In this document: positions 39,640 to 48,922 of the stretch, in pieces | Position numbering within the stretch: position 1 is the stretch's first letter | How the letters are laid out: each line of letters starts with the position of its first letter | NCBI GenBank assembly: GCA_016703765.1 | Contig: JADJBL010000005.1 | Coordinates: 62,001 to 126,000 of the forward strand | Length of the DNA stretch: 64,000 nucleotides | Reading direction: 5' to 3' | DNA from: Saprospirales bacterium | GTDB taxonomy: Bacteria; Bacteroidota; Bacteroidia; Chitinophagales; Saprospiraceae | Notes under the pieces: generated by a model | What the model saw: only the letters and a program-made list of their open reading frames with translations | Told to the model about the DNA's origin: nothing | Databases searched by the model: none | Translations under genes and position numbers: made by a program

Positions 39640-39672
39640 ATATCCTTGTCCACACATTTATATCCGAACCAG

Positions 39673-40062
39673 ATGACAGACCATAAACGCCCCCGCCCCA
39701 CCGAATCGGAACTGGAGATCCTCCAGATCCTCTGGGCGAACGGCCCCAGTTCGGTGCGCTTTGTCAACGAACAGCTCAACCAAAAGCGCGAGGTGGGGTA
39801 TACCACCACACTGAAACTGATGCAGATCATGGCCGACAAAGGCCTGGCTAGCCGCAACACGGACAACCGGTCCCATATCTACGAAGCCAATGCAGAGGAA
39901 GGGGAAACCCGCAAACGCCTGCTGGACGAGTTCGTAGACGCGACTTTTCAGGGCTCCGCCATGAAGCTCGTCGTGCAGGCATTGGGGGGAGGACAGGCGT
40001 CCCGGGAGGAACTGGACGAAATAAAAGCGCTCATCCGAAAGCTCGAATCGGGCGAAAAATAA
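39673..40062 (+). CDS. BlaI/MecI/CopY family transcriptional repressor
   Basis: 129 residues from ATG 39673. The winged helix reads PTESELEILQILWANGPSSV, TTTLKLMQIMADKGLASRN, NRSHIYEANAEEGETRKRLL, and the C-terminal part forms the dimer helices. In the BlaI/BlaR system the repressor is cleaved after the membrane peptidase senses a signal. The next gene, 4 bases downstream, is such an M56 peptidase, so the pair is a sensor-repressor unit. No beta-lactamase gene is next to it, so the signal may not be a beta-lactam. Confidence 0.93.
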   Translation: MTDHKRPRPTESELEILQILWANGPSSVRFVNEQLNQKREVGYTTTLKLMQIMADKGLASRNTDNRSHIYEANAEEGETRKRLLDEFVDATFQGSAMKLVVQALGGGQASREELDEIKALIRKLESGEK

Positions 40063-40066
40063 CGCT

Positions 40067-42068
40067 ATGGAAACTTTACACCAACTCATTCCCGGCAACT
40101 GGATCTATGCGCTGGGCTGGACCGTGGTCCATTCCCTCTGGCAGGGCGCACTGCTCGCCATCCTGTTGAGCGCTTTCCGCTGGTTTGCCCTGCGCTCGGC
40201 GCCCCAACTCCGGTATGTGGCCGGACTCGCATCCCTGCTGGCCTTGTTTGCCGGCTCGGCGCTGACCTTTTGGCTGCTCCTCGAAACCGGCGCCTCCGGA
40301 GAAGGGGTAGTCATCACCCTCTCCGGCCAGGCCGAGCCACAGGCTATTTCCTACCTCAGCCGGCTGACGGATTTCCTGAACAGGCAGCTTCCTATGCTGG
40401 TGGCGGCATGGATATTCGGGATGGTGTTTTTCGCCTTCCGCACCGCAGGCGGTTGGTGGTATGTGAACCGCCTCCGCAAATCCGGCCATACCCTGGCGGA
40501 TGCCTCCTGGCAGGGAAAAGTCGATCTCATGGCCATCCGGATGAAAATCCGCCGGCCGGTGCGATTGCTGGAGTCCATTCATGTGAGCGTGCCCCTCGTC
40601 ATCGGCCATTTCAAGCCGCTGGTGCTGATGCCCATCGGAATGGTCAACCAATTGAGCCCGAACGAGGTGGAGGCCATTTTCGCACACGAGCTGGCCCATA
40701 TCCGCAGGCATGACTTCCTGCTCAACCTCGTTCAATCCATCCTCGATATTTTATACTATTTCAACCCGGCGGTCTGGTACATCTCCGCCACCATCCGCAC
40801 CGAAAGAGAGAACAGTTGCGACGATTGGGCGGTGGCCATGTGCGGCAATTCGATGACTTACGTAAACGCGCTGGTGCAGCTACAGGAGCGCGCCGTGAAT
40901 ATGCCCCAACTGGCGCTTTCGCTGGCCGGGGAGGCAAACCCCTGCTCAACCGCGTTCGAAGAATTTTGAATCAACCAAATAATAAACAATCAGTTATGGA
41001 ACGATTTATAGCAACCATCCTGCTATTGGCCGCCGTGGCGGTTTTCTCCATCAGCGCCGGCACGCCTGACGGAGAATCTACATCCGGCGAAGAACTTCGC
41101 CCTGTGCTGAGCTCCCTTCAAACGGAGTTGGACTCTATTCCTCCTCAAAACAGGCAGGAAGAGGAGATCCAGATCCTGAAGGAAAAAGGCGATCGCCGCA
41201 TGGAATTGACCCTGAAAAATGGGGAAGTCAAAGAATTTAAGGTCGACGGGAAGGATATCCCCGAAGCGGAACGCAATGCCTATCAGGCCGAAATCGAAGC
41301 CATGCGCGCCGATCTGGAAAGGACGCCACCGCCACCACCTCTACCACCTATGGCGCCGATGGCTCCCATGCCTCCCAGCCCGCCCAGGGCGCCGGGCGCT
41401 CCCGATCCGCCATTTCCGCCAGGCCCGCCACGTGCCCCGCGTGCTTTCGGGCTCGGCCATCCCCAAAGGTGACCACGGAAAAGCTGCCCGATGGGAAAAT
41501 GCTGATCCGGGTGGAGGATGGCGAGAACGAACCCGTGGTTATCGTGGTGGAGGGCGACGACGTCGTGATCCAAGGCAGGCAAGCCGAATGGGCGCCCAAT
41601 CTGGCCGCACAGGAGCTGGCATTGGCAGAGCATTTCCGGCAAATGGAGGCCCATGGACTGATGATAGAACAACAGGGCCAGGCAGTAGAGGAAGCGATCC
41701 AACATGAGATTGCAATGGCCGAAAGAGCCCACGCCGAAGATCGCGCTAACCACCACAAGCGATTACTCGAATTGGAGCAAATGGATTTTCCCGCCGCCAT
41801 CTCCGTGCCCGATCCCCCTGAAATTTTCTTCCCCACCGAAGCCTATGCCATGGGCGGCGGCAAACTGGAAGCGGCCATCGAAAGTGAGCTGCGCCGCGAC
41901 GGCTACCTCGGCCCCGGCGGATCATACGAGTTTAAGCTCTCCGGCAAAAAACTCGTCATCAACGGGAAAAAGGAATCGGATGTGATCTTCGAAAAGTACC
42001 GGAAGATCTACGAAAGACATACCGGCCTCGACCTGTCCAAAAACTCGGTGATCGAGATCGAAAAGTAA
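40067..42068 (+). pseudogene. M56 family membrane metallopeptidase (BlaR1-like), two frameshifts
   Basis: The first frame (to 40969) has membrane helices (WTVVHSLWQGALLAILLSA, YVAGLASLLALFAGSALTFW, MLVAAWIFGMVFFAF) and the zinc motif HELAHIRRH (His near residue 205). Near 40930 the frame breaks at GGGGAGGCAAAC. The next frame continues as expected (KPLLNRVRRILNQPNNK, then a helix in MERFIATILLLAAVAVFS), with a Pro-rich stretch to 41472. A third frame carries the C-terminal periplasmic part (TTEKLPDGKMLIRVEDG to NSVIEIEK). One intact protein of about 665 residues can be rebuilt. It is the sensor partner of the repressor upstream. Errors in assembly are as likely as true decay. Confidence 0.8.
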
Positions 42069-42071
42069 AAT

Positions 42072-42170
42072 GCGGCCGAAGGCCGCCTAATAAAAGATAC
42101 TCACATAAAGGATATTTGCGGGCTCTGCCCGCGAATATCCTTTATAATATACATTGCGGCCGAAGGCCGC
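42072..42170. repeat. Cluster of three GC-rich hairpins
   Basis: GCGGCCGAAGGCCGC occurs at 42072-42086 and again at 42156-42170. Between them, 42105-42145 forms a 19-bp hairpin with a 3-base loop (arms ATAAAGGATATTTGCGGGC and its complement, one G:T pair). They follow the M56 stop and could terminate its transcript. The remaining gap 42171-42519 shows no gene; a 66-codon frame at 42264 looks accidental. Confidence 0.7.
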
Positions 42171-42519
42171 AAAACTCAAGGAGTAGCCACGGAAGAGTTA
42201 ACCCACCAATCGCTCTTTTCGACAAACGACAGCAGACAACATAATAGAAAGAAAATAAATGCGATGGTTACATCAGTGGAACGCTTTCTCATACGGTTAT
42301 GGGATTACCTGGCTCTGAGCAATTGCTTTAAAAGCCGGTTGTTAGTGAAACCGATCTGTTCAAGATGGGTAGATGGCAGGATGTGTGCGTGCGGGACAAA
42401 AGTAGGGAAAAAAGCAATGAGAGGAAAGAGGAAGGACATTCTTAATGAAAAGAATAATCTATAATTGGCTGTTAACCAATAGCAAGAAAAGAATTTTTTT
42501 TCCGTTTTGTTAAAAAAAC

Positions 42520-42942
42520 CTACCGTTCACTCCAAAAAAACAGCTCGATCCGTTGAAAAACCGTCTTTTCCGAGAGAGAAATGCGGGCGTCTTCGAAGAC
42601 AGGAGCGCTCCATTTACCGCTCGCCTTGCCCGAAAACCCGTAGGGCTCCGAGGGAATGCCCAGCATATTGCGATCCAGCTTCCCGTTGCCGTTGAGGTCG
42701 TGGAATACGGCAATCGCATAGTCGCCGAAGAGCAGGTCCGGAATCTGGACCGATATTTTCCCCGTCTGTGGGTCAAATCCCTTCGACCATAAGACCTTTC
42801 CCTGGTCGGGAAAGCCGTCCCCGTCTTTAAACAGACCGACACGGATCTTGCCTTTTGTTTCCCGGATATTGGAGATTTCCAGCTGAAGCGTAGCGTTTTG
42901 GTCGAGCATAAGAGAGCATAAGAGAGCGATCGTAAACAACAT
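42520..42942 (-). CDS. DUF2141 family exported protein
   Basis: 140 residues. A short hydrophobic N-terminus (FTIALLCSLML) suggests export. Family features are LQLEISNIRETKGKIRVGLF, YAIAVFHDLNGNGKLDRNM and LGIPSEPYGFSGKASGK. The DxNxNGxxD segment is calcium-site-like. The function is unknown. The gene stands alone between hairpin-rich DNA and a hydrolase gene on the same strand. Confidence 0.88.
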   Translation of the reverse strand: MLFTIALLCSLMLDQNATLQLEISNIRETKGKIRVGLFKDGDGFPDQGKVLWSKGFDPQTGKISVQIPDLLFGDYAIAVFHDLNGNGKLDRNMLGIPSEPYGFSGKASGKWSAPVFEDARISLSEKTVFQRIELFFWSER

Positions 42943-43005
42943 ATAGCCCTGGGTTTGAAAGACGAAAAAAACATCCTCCCATAAACCCGAAAAGCCATAA
43001 AAGGT

Positions 43006-43863
43006 TTAAAGCTCCGCCATGTCCCGCAACAGGTCGACGAGGTAGTCCTGCATAGTCCATAAAATAAAGTGACTCCCCCCTTCGACCATGCGGCAATCCA
43101 GCCGGGAGCAGTTCACCGACATGCGCACGCCAAAGTCGGCGTTGCCGGAGGGGACCAGCGTGTCGTTGGTTCCCTGCACGACGGTCACCGGGCAAGTGAC
43201 CTTTTCCCACAGGGGCATCATGGCCTGCAACTCTTCGTACAGAGGGCGTATTTCCTGGTTGGCGACGACCATCGAGGTGGGGAATATCCATCGGAGGAGG
43301 GGATGGTCGATCGGTTTGCGCCACCATTCGCGGGGCTCGAGCTCCGGGTCGATGGAGCCGGCCACGATAAAAACCCCGTCCACCAGTTCCGGAAAATCCA
43401 TAGCCATGCGGGCCACCACCGGTCCTCCGTAAGAATGGCCGAGCACGATAGCGCTTCCGGCGCGGTGCCGCTCCAGGATCGGCCGGAGCGCGGAAGCCTG
43501 CTTTTCGAGCGAAGGCTCGCTGCGCCCGAAATCGGAATACCCGTTGCCCGGCCGGTCGACGGCTACCACCTGTGCGAATTCGGTGAGCCGCGGATCGGCC
43601 AGAAACGACAAAAACGCCGAAGAAGAACCCGGCGAGCCGTGCACCAGCACCACCAGAGGCTTGGTCGAATCGCCCACATGGGTATAGTGAATCGAACGGC
43701 CCTCTGTTTCGATGGTGTAAAACCGGGGCGCCTCCAGCCCCTTCTTTTCGAAATATCGGACCGTCCGGGCTTCGCTGCGGCGAAAAGACATCAGCTCGGA
43801 TTTGCACATGGCAAATAAGAGAATGGGGATGAGTAGAAAGAGGTAGCGTTTTTTGAAGCGCAT
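43006..43863 (-). CDS. Alpha/beta hydrolase
   Basis: 285 residues from ATG 43863. A longer frame to 43959 has no support. A hydrophobic N-terminal segment (YLFLLIPILLFAMC) would anchor or export it. The fold shows VVLVHGSPGSSSAF (oxyanion), the nucleophile Ser in IVLGHSYGGPVVARMA, Asp in VQGTNDTLVPSGNAD and His in EGGSHFILWTM. The substrate is unknown. It lies 40 bases downstream of the M43 protease gene on the same strand. Confidence 0.88.
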   Translation of the reverse strand: MRFKKRYLFLLIPILLFAMCKSELMSFRRSEARTVRYFEKKGLEAPRFYTIETEGRSIHYTHVGDSTKPLVVLVHGSPGSSSAFLSFLADPRLTEFAQVVAVDRPGNGYSDFGRSEPSLEKQASALRPILERHRAGSAIVLGHSYGGPVVARMAMDFPELVDGVFIVAGSIDPELEPREWWRKPIDHPLLRWIFPTSMVVANQEIRPLYEELQAMMPLWEKVTCPVTVVQGTNDTLVPSGNADFGVRMSVNCSRLDCRMVEGGSHFILWTMQDYLVDLLRDMAEL

Positions 43864-43903
43864 TTTTTGGTCAGTTGGTCGGTTGGCTGTGTCCGCCGAA
43901 GCA

Positions 43904-45163
43904 TTAGCGTAGGCGGGGGAATGGAGATTGGGTGTTTTCGACGAGGGGCGAACCCTCAAGTATTATCCTTCCTTTTCTCGCGCCGTCTTGCTCGATTTTT
44001 ATGCCTTGCCAGTTGTCGCCGCAGGCGTTGTGGATGCGGCAGTTGTCGAGCAGGAGCAGGCCGCCGGGTTCTATCGTGATTTTCGCATTTCGGGGCATGG
44101 ACACGCGGCAACTGATGCGCAGCACGCCGCCTGCCCGAATCGTCAGATTGCCTTCGAGGTCGCGGGCGCCTTGCCAATGCACCGTATCGCGGATGATGAT
44201 TTCGCTTTGCGGCTGGATCTCGCACCAGCGGGGCTCCAGAAAGCGCCGGCATTTATGGTCTTCGCGGGAAAGGACGTACTGAATCTTGCCGATCTGGCAG
44301 GGCGACCAGGCGCTCTGGTAGGCGTTGTAATCCATCACATTGTTCGACACCAGCGAATCGCAGGGGGGCGTGTCGGAAAAATTCCAGCATTTGGGGTGGT
44401 AGGGCGTATCGTCGCAGCCGTCGTTGAAGCTCCAGGTATGCGACAGGCCGAAGACGTGGCCGATCTCGTGGTTGAGCACGTAGCGCAGGTCCCATTCCGT
44501 CACCTTGTTCTCAAACCATCCGGTGACCTTCACGGCGTTGCCCAGCGCGATGCCTCCGTAAGCGGGGCGGTAAGTTCGGGAGGCCACGCTGTCGGGGTGG
44601 TGGGGGAGCAGGAAAATGTTGAGCACGGTATCGAGCTGCACGCCGTAGCGGTCGATGACCTGCTTTCTGGAGCGGTTGTCGTGCTTGCCCTTCATGACGT
44701 AGTAGTAAAGTTCGTCGTCGTAGTGGAAATAGACCCCTCTGTCGTCCGGATCGTCGGGCCGGGGCGTGAGCTTCAGGCGGTATTGCGGCGGCAGGGCGGG
44801 GATATCGTTGCCCAGGGGGAGGTAGAGCTTGTCGTTGGTCTCGATGTCGTGGTTGGCCGCGTGGAGCAGCGCCTCCGCTTTCTGAATGCCCTCCGGGTAG
44901 TTGAAATTGCGGGAGCTGTCGGAGGAGTTCATAAAATGGACGTTGACCCGGACGTATTTAATGGGGGTGTGGTCCAGGTGCAGGGTATCGGGGATGTAGA
45001 ATTCGTAGCTGCTGCAGGGCTCGAATCCGGCCCCGCGCGCCAGCGGTTGTTCGGGGAGCAGTTCCAGGTCGCCTGTTTCGGCAAAGCGGGATTGGACCCG
45101 GGGGGAGCAAGTGAGCCCGCCGAATACGAGGAGGAAAAAGAGTATGGGCCAACAAGGACGCAT
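43904..45163 (-). CDS. M43 (pappalysin-type) metalloprotease lipoprotein
   Basis: 419 residues. The signal ends at a lipobox-like FGGLTC with Cys19. The zinc site is HEIGHVFGLSH (His232, Glu233, His236, His242), and the Met-turn is NNVMDYNAYQ. Paired cysteines around GCDDTPYHPKCWNF match the family. The C-terminal 90 residues form a right-handed-helix-like repeat (NLTIRAGGVLRISCRV, AKITIEPGGLLLLDNCRI, GRIILEGS). It is a surface or periplasmic protease. It starts 1 base after the fabG-like stop, so the genes are co-transcribed. Confidence 0.88.
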   Translation of the reverse strand: MRPCWPILFFLLVFGGLTCSPRVQSRFAETGDLELLPEQPLARGAGFEPCSSYEFYIPDTLHLDHTPIKYVRVNVHFMNSSDSSRNFNYPEGIQKAEALLHAANHDIETNDKLYLPLGNDIPALPPQYRLKLTPRPDDPDDRGVYFHYDDELYYYVMKGKHDNRSRKQVIDRYGVQLDTVLNIFLLPHHPDSVASRTYRPAYGGIALGNAVKVTGWFENKVTEWDLRYVLNHEIGHVFGLSHTWSFNDGCDDTPYHPKCWNFSDTPPCDSLVSNNVMDYNAYQSAWSPCQIGKIQYVLSREDHKCRRFLEPRWCEIQPQSEIIIRDTVHWQGARDLEGNLTIRAGGVLRISCRVSMPRNAKITIEPGGLLLLDNCRIHNACGDNWQGIKIEQDGARKGRIILEGSPLVENTQSPFPRLR

Positions 45164-45164
45164 G

Positions 45165-45911
45165 TCAGGTATTCAAGCCGCCGCAGACGCTGATGACCTG
45201 GCCCGTGATGTAATTGGACAAGTCGGAGCCCAGGTAGGCGCAAAGCGCCGCGACTTCCTCGGCTTTCCCGAAGCGTTTGAGTGGCACGTTGGCCAGGTAG
45301 GCATCGCGGGTTTTTTCGTCGAGGGCGTCGGTCATTTCGGTTTCGATGAATCCGGGCGCCACGGCGTTGCAGCGGATATTGCGGGAACCCAGTTCCTTGG
45401 CGATGGATTTGGTGAACCCGAAGATGCCGGCTTTGGAAGCCGCGTAGTTGGATTGTCCGGCGTTGCCGAAGTCGCCCACCACCGAGCTCATGTTGATGAT
45501 GGAGCCGCCCCGGTTTTTCATCATGGACTTGACGGCGTGTTTGGTCAGGTTGAACACCGACTTGAGGTTGGTGTGGATGACCTCGTCCCACTGTTCTTCG
45601 CTCATGCGGAGGATGAGGTTGTCGCGCGTAATACCGGCGTTGTTGACCAGCACGTCGATGCGGCCGTAATCTTCCAGCACCTGGTTGATGAGGGCTTCCG
45701 ATTCGGCGTAGGAACCGGCGTCGGAGCGGTAGGCTTTGGCCTTGCTGCCGAGGGCTTTGAGTTCTTCCGCGACGGCATTGGCCTTGTCTGCGGAGGAGTG
45801 GTAGGTGAAGGCCACGTGTGCGCCGTGCTCTGCAAATACGCGGACGATGGCGGCGCCGATCCCGCGGGATCCGCCGGTGACGAGGGCGATTTTGTCGTGG
45901 AGGAGTTTCAT
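45165..45911 (-). CDS. fabG: 3-oxoacyl-[ACP] reductase FabG
   Basis: 248 residues from ATG 45911. An open frame runs 31 residues further upstream, but it reads low-complexity DNA at the edge of the G block. The NADP site is VTGGSRGIGAAIVRVFAEHG. The catalytic set is Asn115, Ser143, Tyr156 and Lys160 (in AGQSNYAASKAG). NNAGITRDNLILRM and RCNAVAPGFIETEMTDAL are typical of FabG. It reduces 3-oxoacyl-ACP in fatty acid elongation. The gene is followed after one base by the M43 protease gene. Its upstream region is not readable because of the G block. Confidence 0.93.
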   Translation of the reverse strand: MKLLHDKIALVTGGSRGIGAAIVRVFAEHGAHVAFTYHSSADKANAVAEELKALGSKAKAYRSDAGSYAESEALINQVLEDYGRIDVLVNNAGITRDNLILRMSEEQWDEVIHTNLKSVFNLTKHAVKSMMKNRGGSIINMSSVVGDFGNAGQSNYAASKAGIFGFTKSIAKELGSRNIRCNAVAPGFIETEMTDALDEKTRDAYLANVPLKRFGKAEEVAALCAYLGSDLSNYITGQVISVCGGLNT

Positions 45912-45924
45912 TTCAAAGGATTTT

Positions 45925-46499
<575 letters not shown>

Positions 46500-46559
46500 T
46501 GAGTTTTTCTAATTTCTTTACAAAAATGTAAATTTTCGGGAATATTTTTTCCCAACAAC

Positions 46560-47345
46560 CTAATCCCCAATCTCCACACTCCCCCCATCTCTCGCCAAAA
46601 AAATGCCCTCCGGCAATTGCGGCGCTATATCCACATACCGCCCCATGTGGTGGCTGATATGGATCAGGTAGGCCTCCCGCGGCCCGATCTCCCGCACGAA
46701 ATCGACGGCCTCCTCCAGGTTGAGGTGGGCGCGGTGGGGCTTGTGGTGCAAGGCATTGACCACCAACACCTCCGTGCCGCGGATGGCCTCCCGGCTCTCG
46801 GGAGGCAGGGTCTTCATGTCGGTGATGTAGGTGAAAGCCCCGAAGCGGAAGCCCAGCACCTCCATGTCGCCATGCCCGACCGAAAAGGGGAGGATGGACA
46901 GCTCTCCGATCTGGAAGGGAACGAGGGGTTCGAGGGGCAGGAGCTCCAGGCGCGGAGCGCCGGGGTAGGGGTCGGCGTCGAAGACGTAGGCGAAACGGGT
47001 GCGCACCTCCTGCAAGACCCTGGGGAGGGCGAGCACGGGCATGTTCTTTTTCTGCCGGTAATTGAAAGGCCGCACGTCGTCCAGGCCGATGATATGGTCG
47101 TTGTGCTCGTGGGTGAGGAGGACAGCGTGGAGCTCCTTCACGCCCTGGCGGAGCATCTGCTGCCGGAAATCGGGCCCCGCGTCGATCGCAATGCGCGTGC
47201 CGCCGTACTCCACCAACAGGGCGCTGCGCAGGCGATGGTCCCTGGGGTCGGAAGAGGTGCATACCGCGCAATCGCATCCGATCACCGGGACGCCCTGGGA
47301 GGTGCCGGTGCCTAAAAACGCAATGCGAAGGGTAGGGGAACTCAA
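46560..47345 (-). CDS. PhnP-like MBL-fold metallohydrolase
   Basis: 261 residues. The opening FLGTGTSQGVPVIGCDCAVC with its cysteine cluster is typical of PhnP-like phosphodiesterases. Metal ligands lie in VLLTHEHNDHIIGLDD, LPFSVGHGDMEVLG, YITDMKTL and LIHISHHMGR. These enzymes hydrolyse cyclic phosphodiesters or related bonds. No phn genes are nearby, so the substrate is open. It overlaps the small upstream gene by 4 bases. Confidence 0.9.
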   Translation of the reverse strand: MSSPTLRIAFLGTGTSQGVPVIGCDCAVCTSSDPRDHRLRSALLVEYGGTRIAIDAGPDFRQQMLRQGVKELHAVLLTHEHNDHIIGLDDVRPFNYRQKKNMPVLALPRVLQEVRTRFAYVFDADPYPGAPRLELLPLEPLVPFQIGELSILPFSVGHGDMEVLGFRFGAFTYITDMKTLPPESREAIRGTEVLVVNALHHKPHRAHLNLEEAVDFVREIGPREAYLIHISHHMGRYVDIAPQLPEGIFLARDGGSVEIGD

Positions 47346-47605
47346 GACTGGGACAGGTTTTTGAATAGTTTCTGAGAGGCCTCGCTCAGCCGGCTGGGGT
47401 CCACTTCGAGCACGCCCAATATCTCGAGCAGCGTATTGATGCGGCCCTCCGTTTCAAAGAATTTATTCACCACCACCACGCGCCGTTGCTGAACGATGCA
47501 ATAACCCGACTGGAAACTCCCTTTTTCATAGAGGACGGTGTAGTCCAGCTCCTCGAAAAGGGTCTCCAACTTTTTCAGCGTATAGTTATTATATTTAAAA
47601 CTCAT
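47342..47605 (-). CDS. Small conserved Bacteroidota protein
   Basis: 87 residues from ATG 47605. A longer frame to 47677 is less likely. YTLKKLETLFEELDYTVLYE, SGYCIVQQRRVVVVNKFFET and INTLLEILGVLEVDPSRLSE give a soluble alpha/beta protein seen in many Bacteroidota next to unrelated genes. No function is known. It is coupled to the PhnP-like gene by a 4-base overlap and is divergent from the PorT barrel gene. Confidence 0.75.
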   Translation of the reverse strand: MSFKYNNYTLKKLETLFEELDYTVLYEKGSFQSGYCIVQQRRVVVVNKFFETEGRINTLLEILGVLEVDPSRLSEASQKLFKNLSQS

Positions 47606-47668
47606 GCCTCGGGTGGGGTTTCTTTCTTTTGTCCGAAAGATAGTAATATTGTACCTAAACGATTCCAA

Positions 47669-48304
47669 ATGATGCACTACAGAACACTCCTTTTTGCACT
47701 CCTGCTGTTGCCTTTTTCAGGGTCCGCTCAATCGCCGTTCGGCGCGGGGATCGTGGTCGGTATTAACGCGGCCCAGATCCAGGGCGACGACAGCGCGGGC
47801 TTCAACCGCCTGGGCGTCCGGGCAGGGTTGCGGGGCTTTGCCCGCCTGTCGGAAAAAACGGAGCTGGGCTTCGACCTGCTCTACAGCCAGCGCGGCAGCA
47901 CCACCGAGCTCGTCCCCAACAACAATTTTCTGCGCTTCGTCATCCACCTGGACTATGTGGAGGTGCCCATCTGGTTTGCCTTTAAAGACGGACTGTCTCC
48001 CGAGGGATATTACCGCTGGAAAGCGCTCGGCGGCATCAGCTACGGCCGCCTGTTTAACGCCCGCATCGTGGATCATCCCACCTTCCCGGAGGACCAGATC
48101 GACAATTTCAACAGCAACGACCTGAGCCTGATCCTGGGAATCACCTATCAGGCGAGCAAGAAGTTTTCCATGGGCATTCAATACACCCGCTCGGTTACCC
48201 CGCTGTACAACAACCGCAAATTCCTCAATAATGTCGGACTGCCCATTTACCGCTACCGGCTTTGGGGGTATTTGCTATCTTTCCAGGGAGTGTTTGAATT
48301 TTGA
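47669..48304 (+). CDS. PorT-like outer-membrane beta-barrel protein
   Basis: 211 residues from ATG 47669, with a second ATG directly after it. The signal peptide is TLLFALLLLPFSGSAQ. The mature part is a run of amphipathic strands (GAGIVVGINAAQIQG, GVRAGLRGFARLSEKTELGF, RFVIHLDYVEVPIWFAF) ending in GYLLSFQGVFEF with a terminal Phe, as outer-membrane barrels do. This matches PF13568. It is 17 bases upstream of a lipoprotein gene. Confidence 0.88.
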   Translation: MMHYRTLLFALLLLPFSGSAQSPFGAGIVVGINAAQIQGDDSAGFNRLGVRAGLRGFARLSEKTELGFDLLYSQRGSTTELVPNNNFLRFVIHLDYVEVPIWFAFKDGLSPEGYYRWKALGGISYGRLFNARIVDHPTFPEDQIDNFNSNDLSLILGITYQASKKFSMGIQYTRSVTPLYNNRKFLNNVGLPIYRYRLWGYLLSFQGVFEF

Positions 48305-48321
48305 ACGTAAAATAAATCTTC

Positions 48322-48810
48322 ATGCGCCTTATAATTTTATCTCTTATTACCGCCCTTCTATTGGCCTCCTGCGAACAGGGGTCCAAAGAACCACAGCAGC
48401 AGCCCGAACAAACGGCCGCGCCTCAGCCCGCATCAACAACCCTTCCGAGCCTTCCCATGGATATCCTGAAAAACCTCTGGGATAATTGCGACTACGTAGA
48501 CTATGTGTTCTACAACCTGCCCATCTCGATGAGCCTCAACAACCAGCCCTCCATCCAGAACTCGCTGTCGCAAATCGCCTCCGACCCGGCGCCGGTGCTG
48601 CCCCAATGCAAGTCCATCGGCAGACTTTTTTACCAGATCAAAGGGGAGAATGTGCAAATGGCGGAGATTTACTTCACCGCCGGCTGTACCTATTTTGTGT
48701 TCCTCAAAGACGATAAGCCGGCCTATTCCAACTATATAACCCCCGAAGGGGTGGCCTACCTCAACAATATTTTCAGCCAGGCTGGAATCAAACCGGAGCA
48801 AATCCGGTGA
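48322..48810 (+). CDS. Lipoprotein of unknown function
   Basis: 162 residues. The lipobox is LLLASC with Cys17. A Gln/Pro-rich linker follows (EPQQQPEQTAAPQPAS), then a compact domain with two cysteines (NLWDNCDYVDYVFYNLPISM, EIYFTAGCTYFVFLKDDK). No family was recognised with certainty. It is likely co-transcribed with the PorT-type barrel gene upstream and probably faces the periplasm. Confidence 0.75.
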   Translation: MRLIILSLITALLLASCEQGSKEPQQQPEQTAAPQPASTTLPSLPMDILKNLWDNCDYVDYVFYNLPISMSLNNQPSIQNSLSQIASDPAPVLPQCKSIGRLFYQIKGENVQMAEIYFTAGCTYFVFLKDDKPAYSNYITPEGVAYLNNIFSQAGIKPEQIR

Positions 48811-48922
48811 AGTTGAATAGTTGAAAAGTTTAAAGTTTAAAGGACGCCTTTTTGACTTCGTCAAAAAGTAAACTCTTCAACTCTTCAACTCTTCAACTCT
48901 TCAACTCTTCAACTTTTCAACT
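48811..48922. repeat. GTTGAA/TTCAAC hairpin repeat region
   Basis: GTTGAATAGTTGAAAAGTT on the left pairs with a right arm of at least five tandem AACTCTTC units. An inner 9-bp hairpin (CTTTTTGAC/GTCAAAAAG, near 48847-48868) lies between. It fills the gap between the lipoprotein and ppx. Related words occur at 25813-25842 upstream of pgi. Confidence 0.7.

Noticed and set aside
42264..42464. 66-codon frame after the hairpin cluster
   Set aside because: No recognisable features, and basic, low-complexity ending.
48811..48922. CRISPR-like tandem AACTCTTC repeats
   Set aside because: Units are 8 bases without spacers; this is a slippage repeat.
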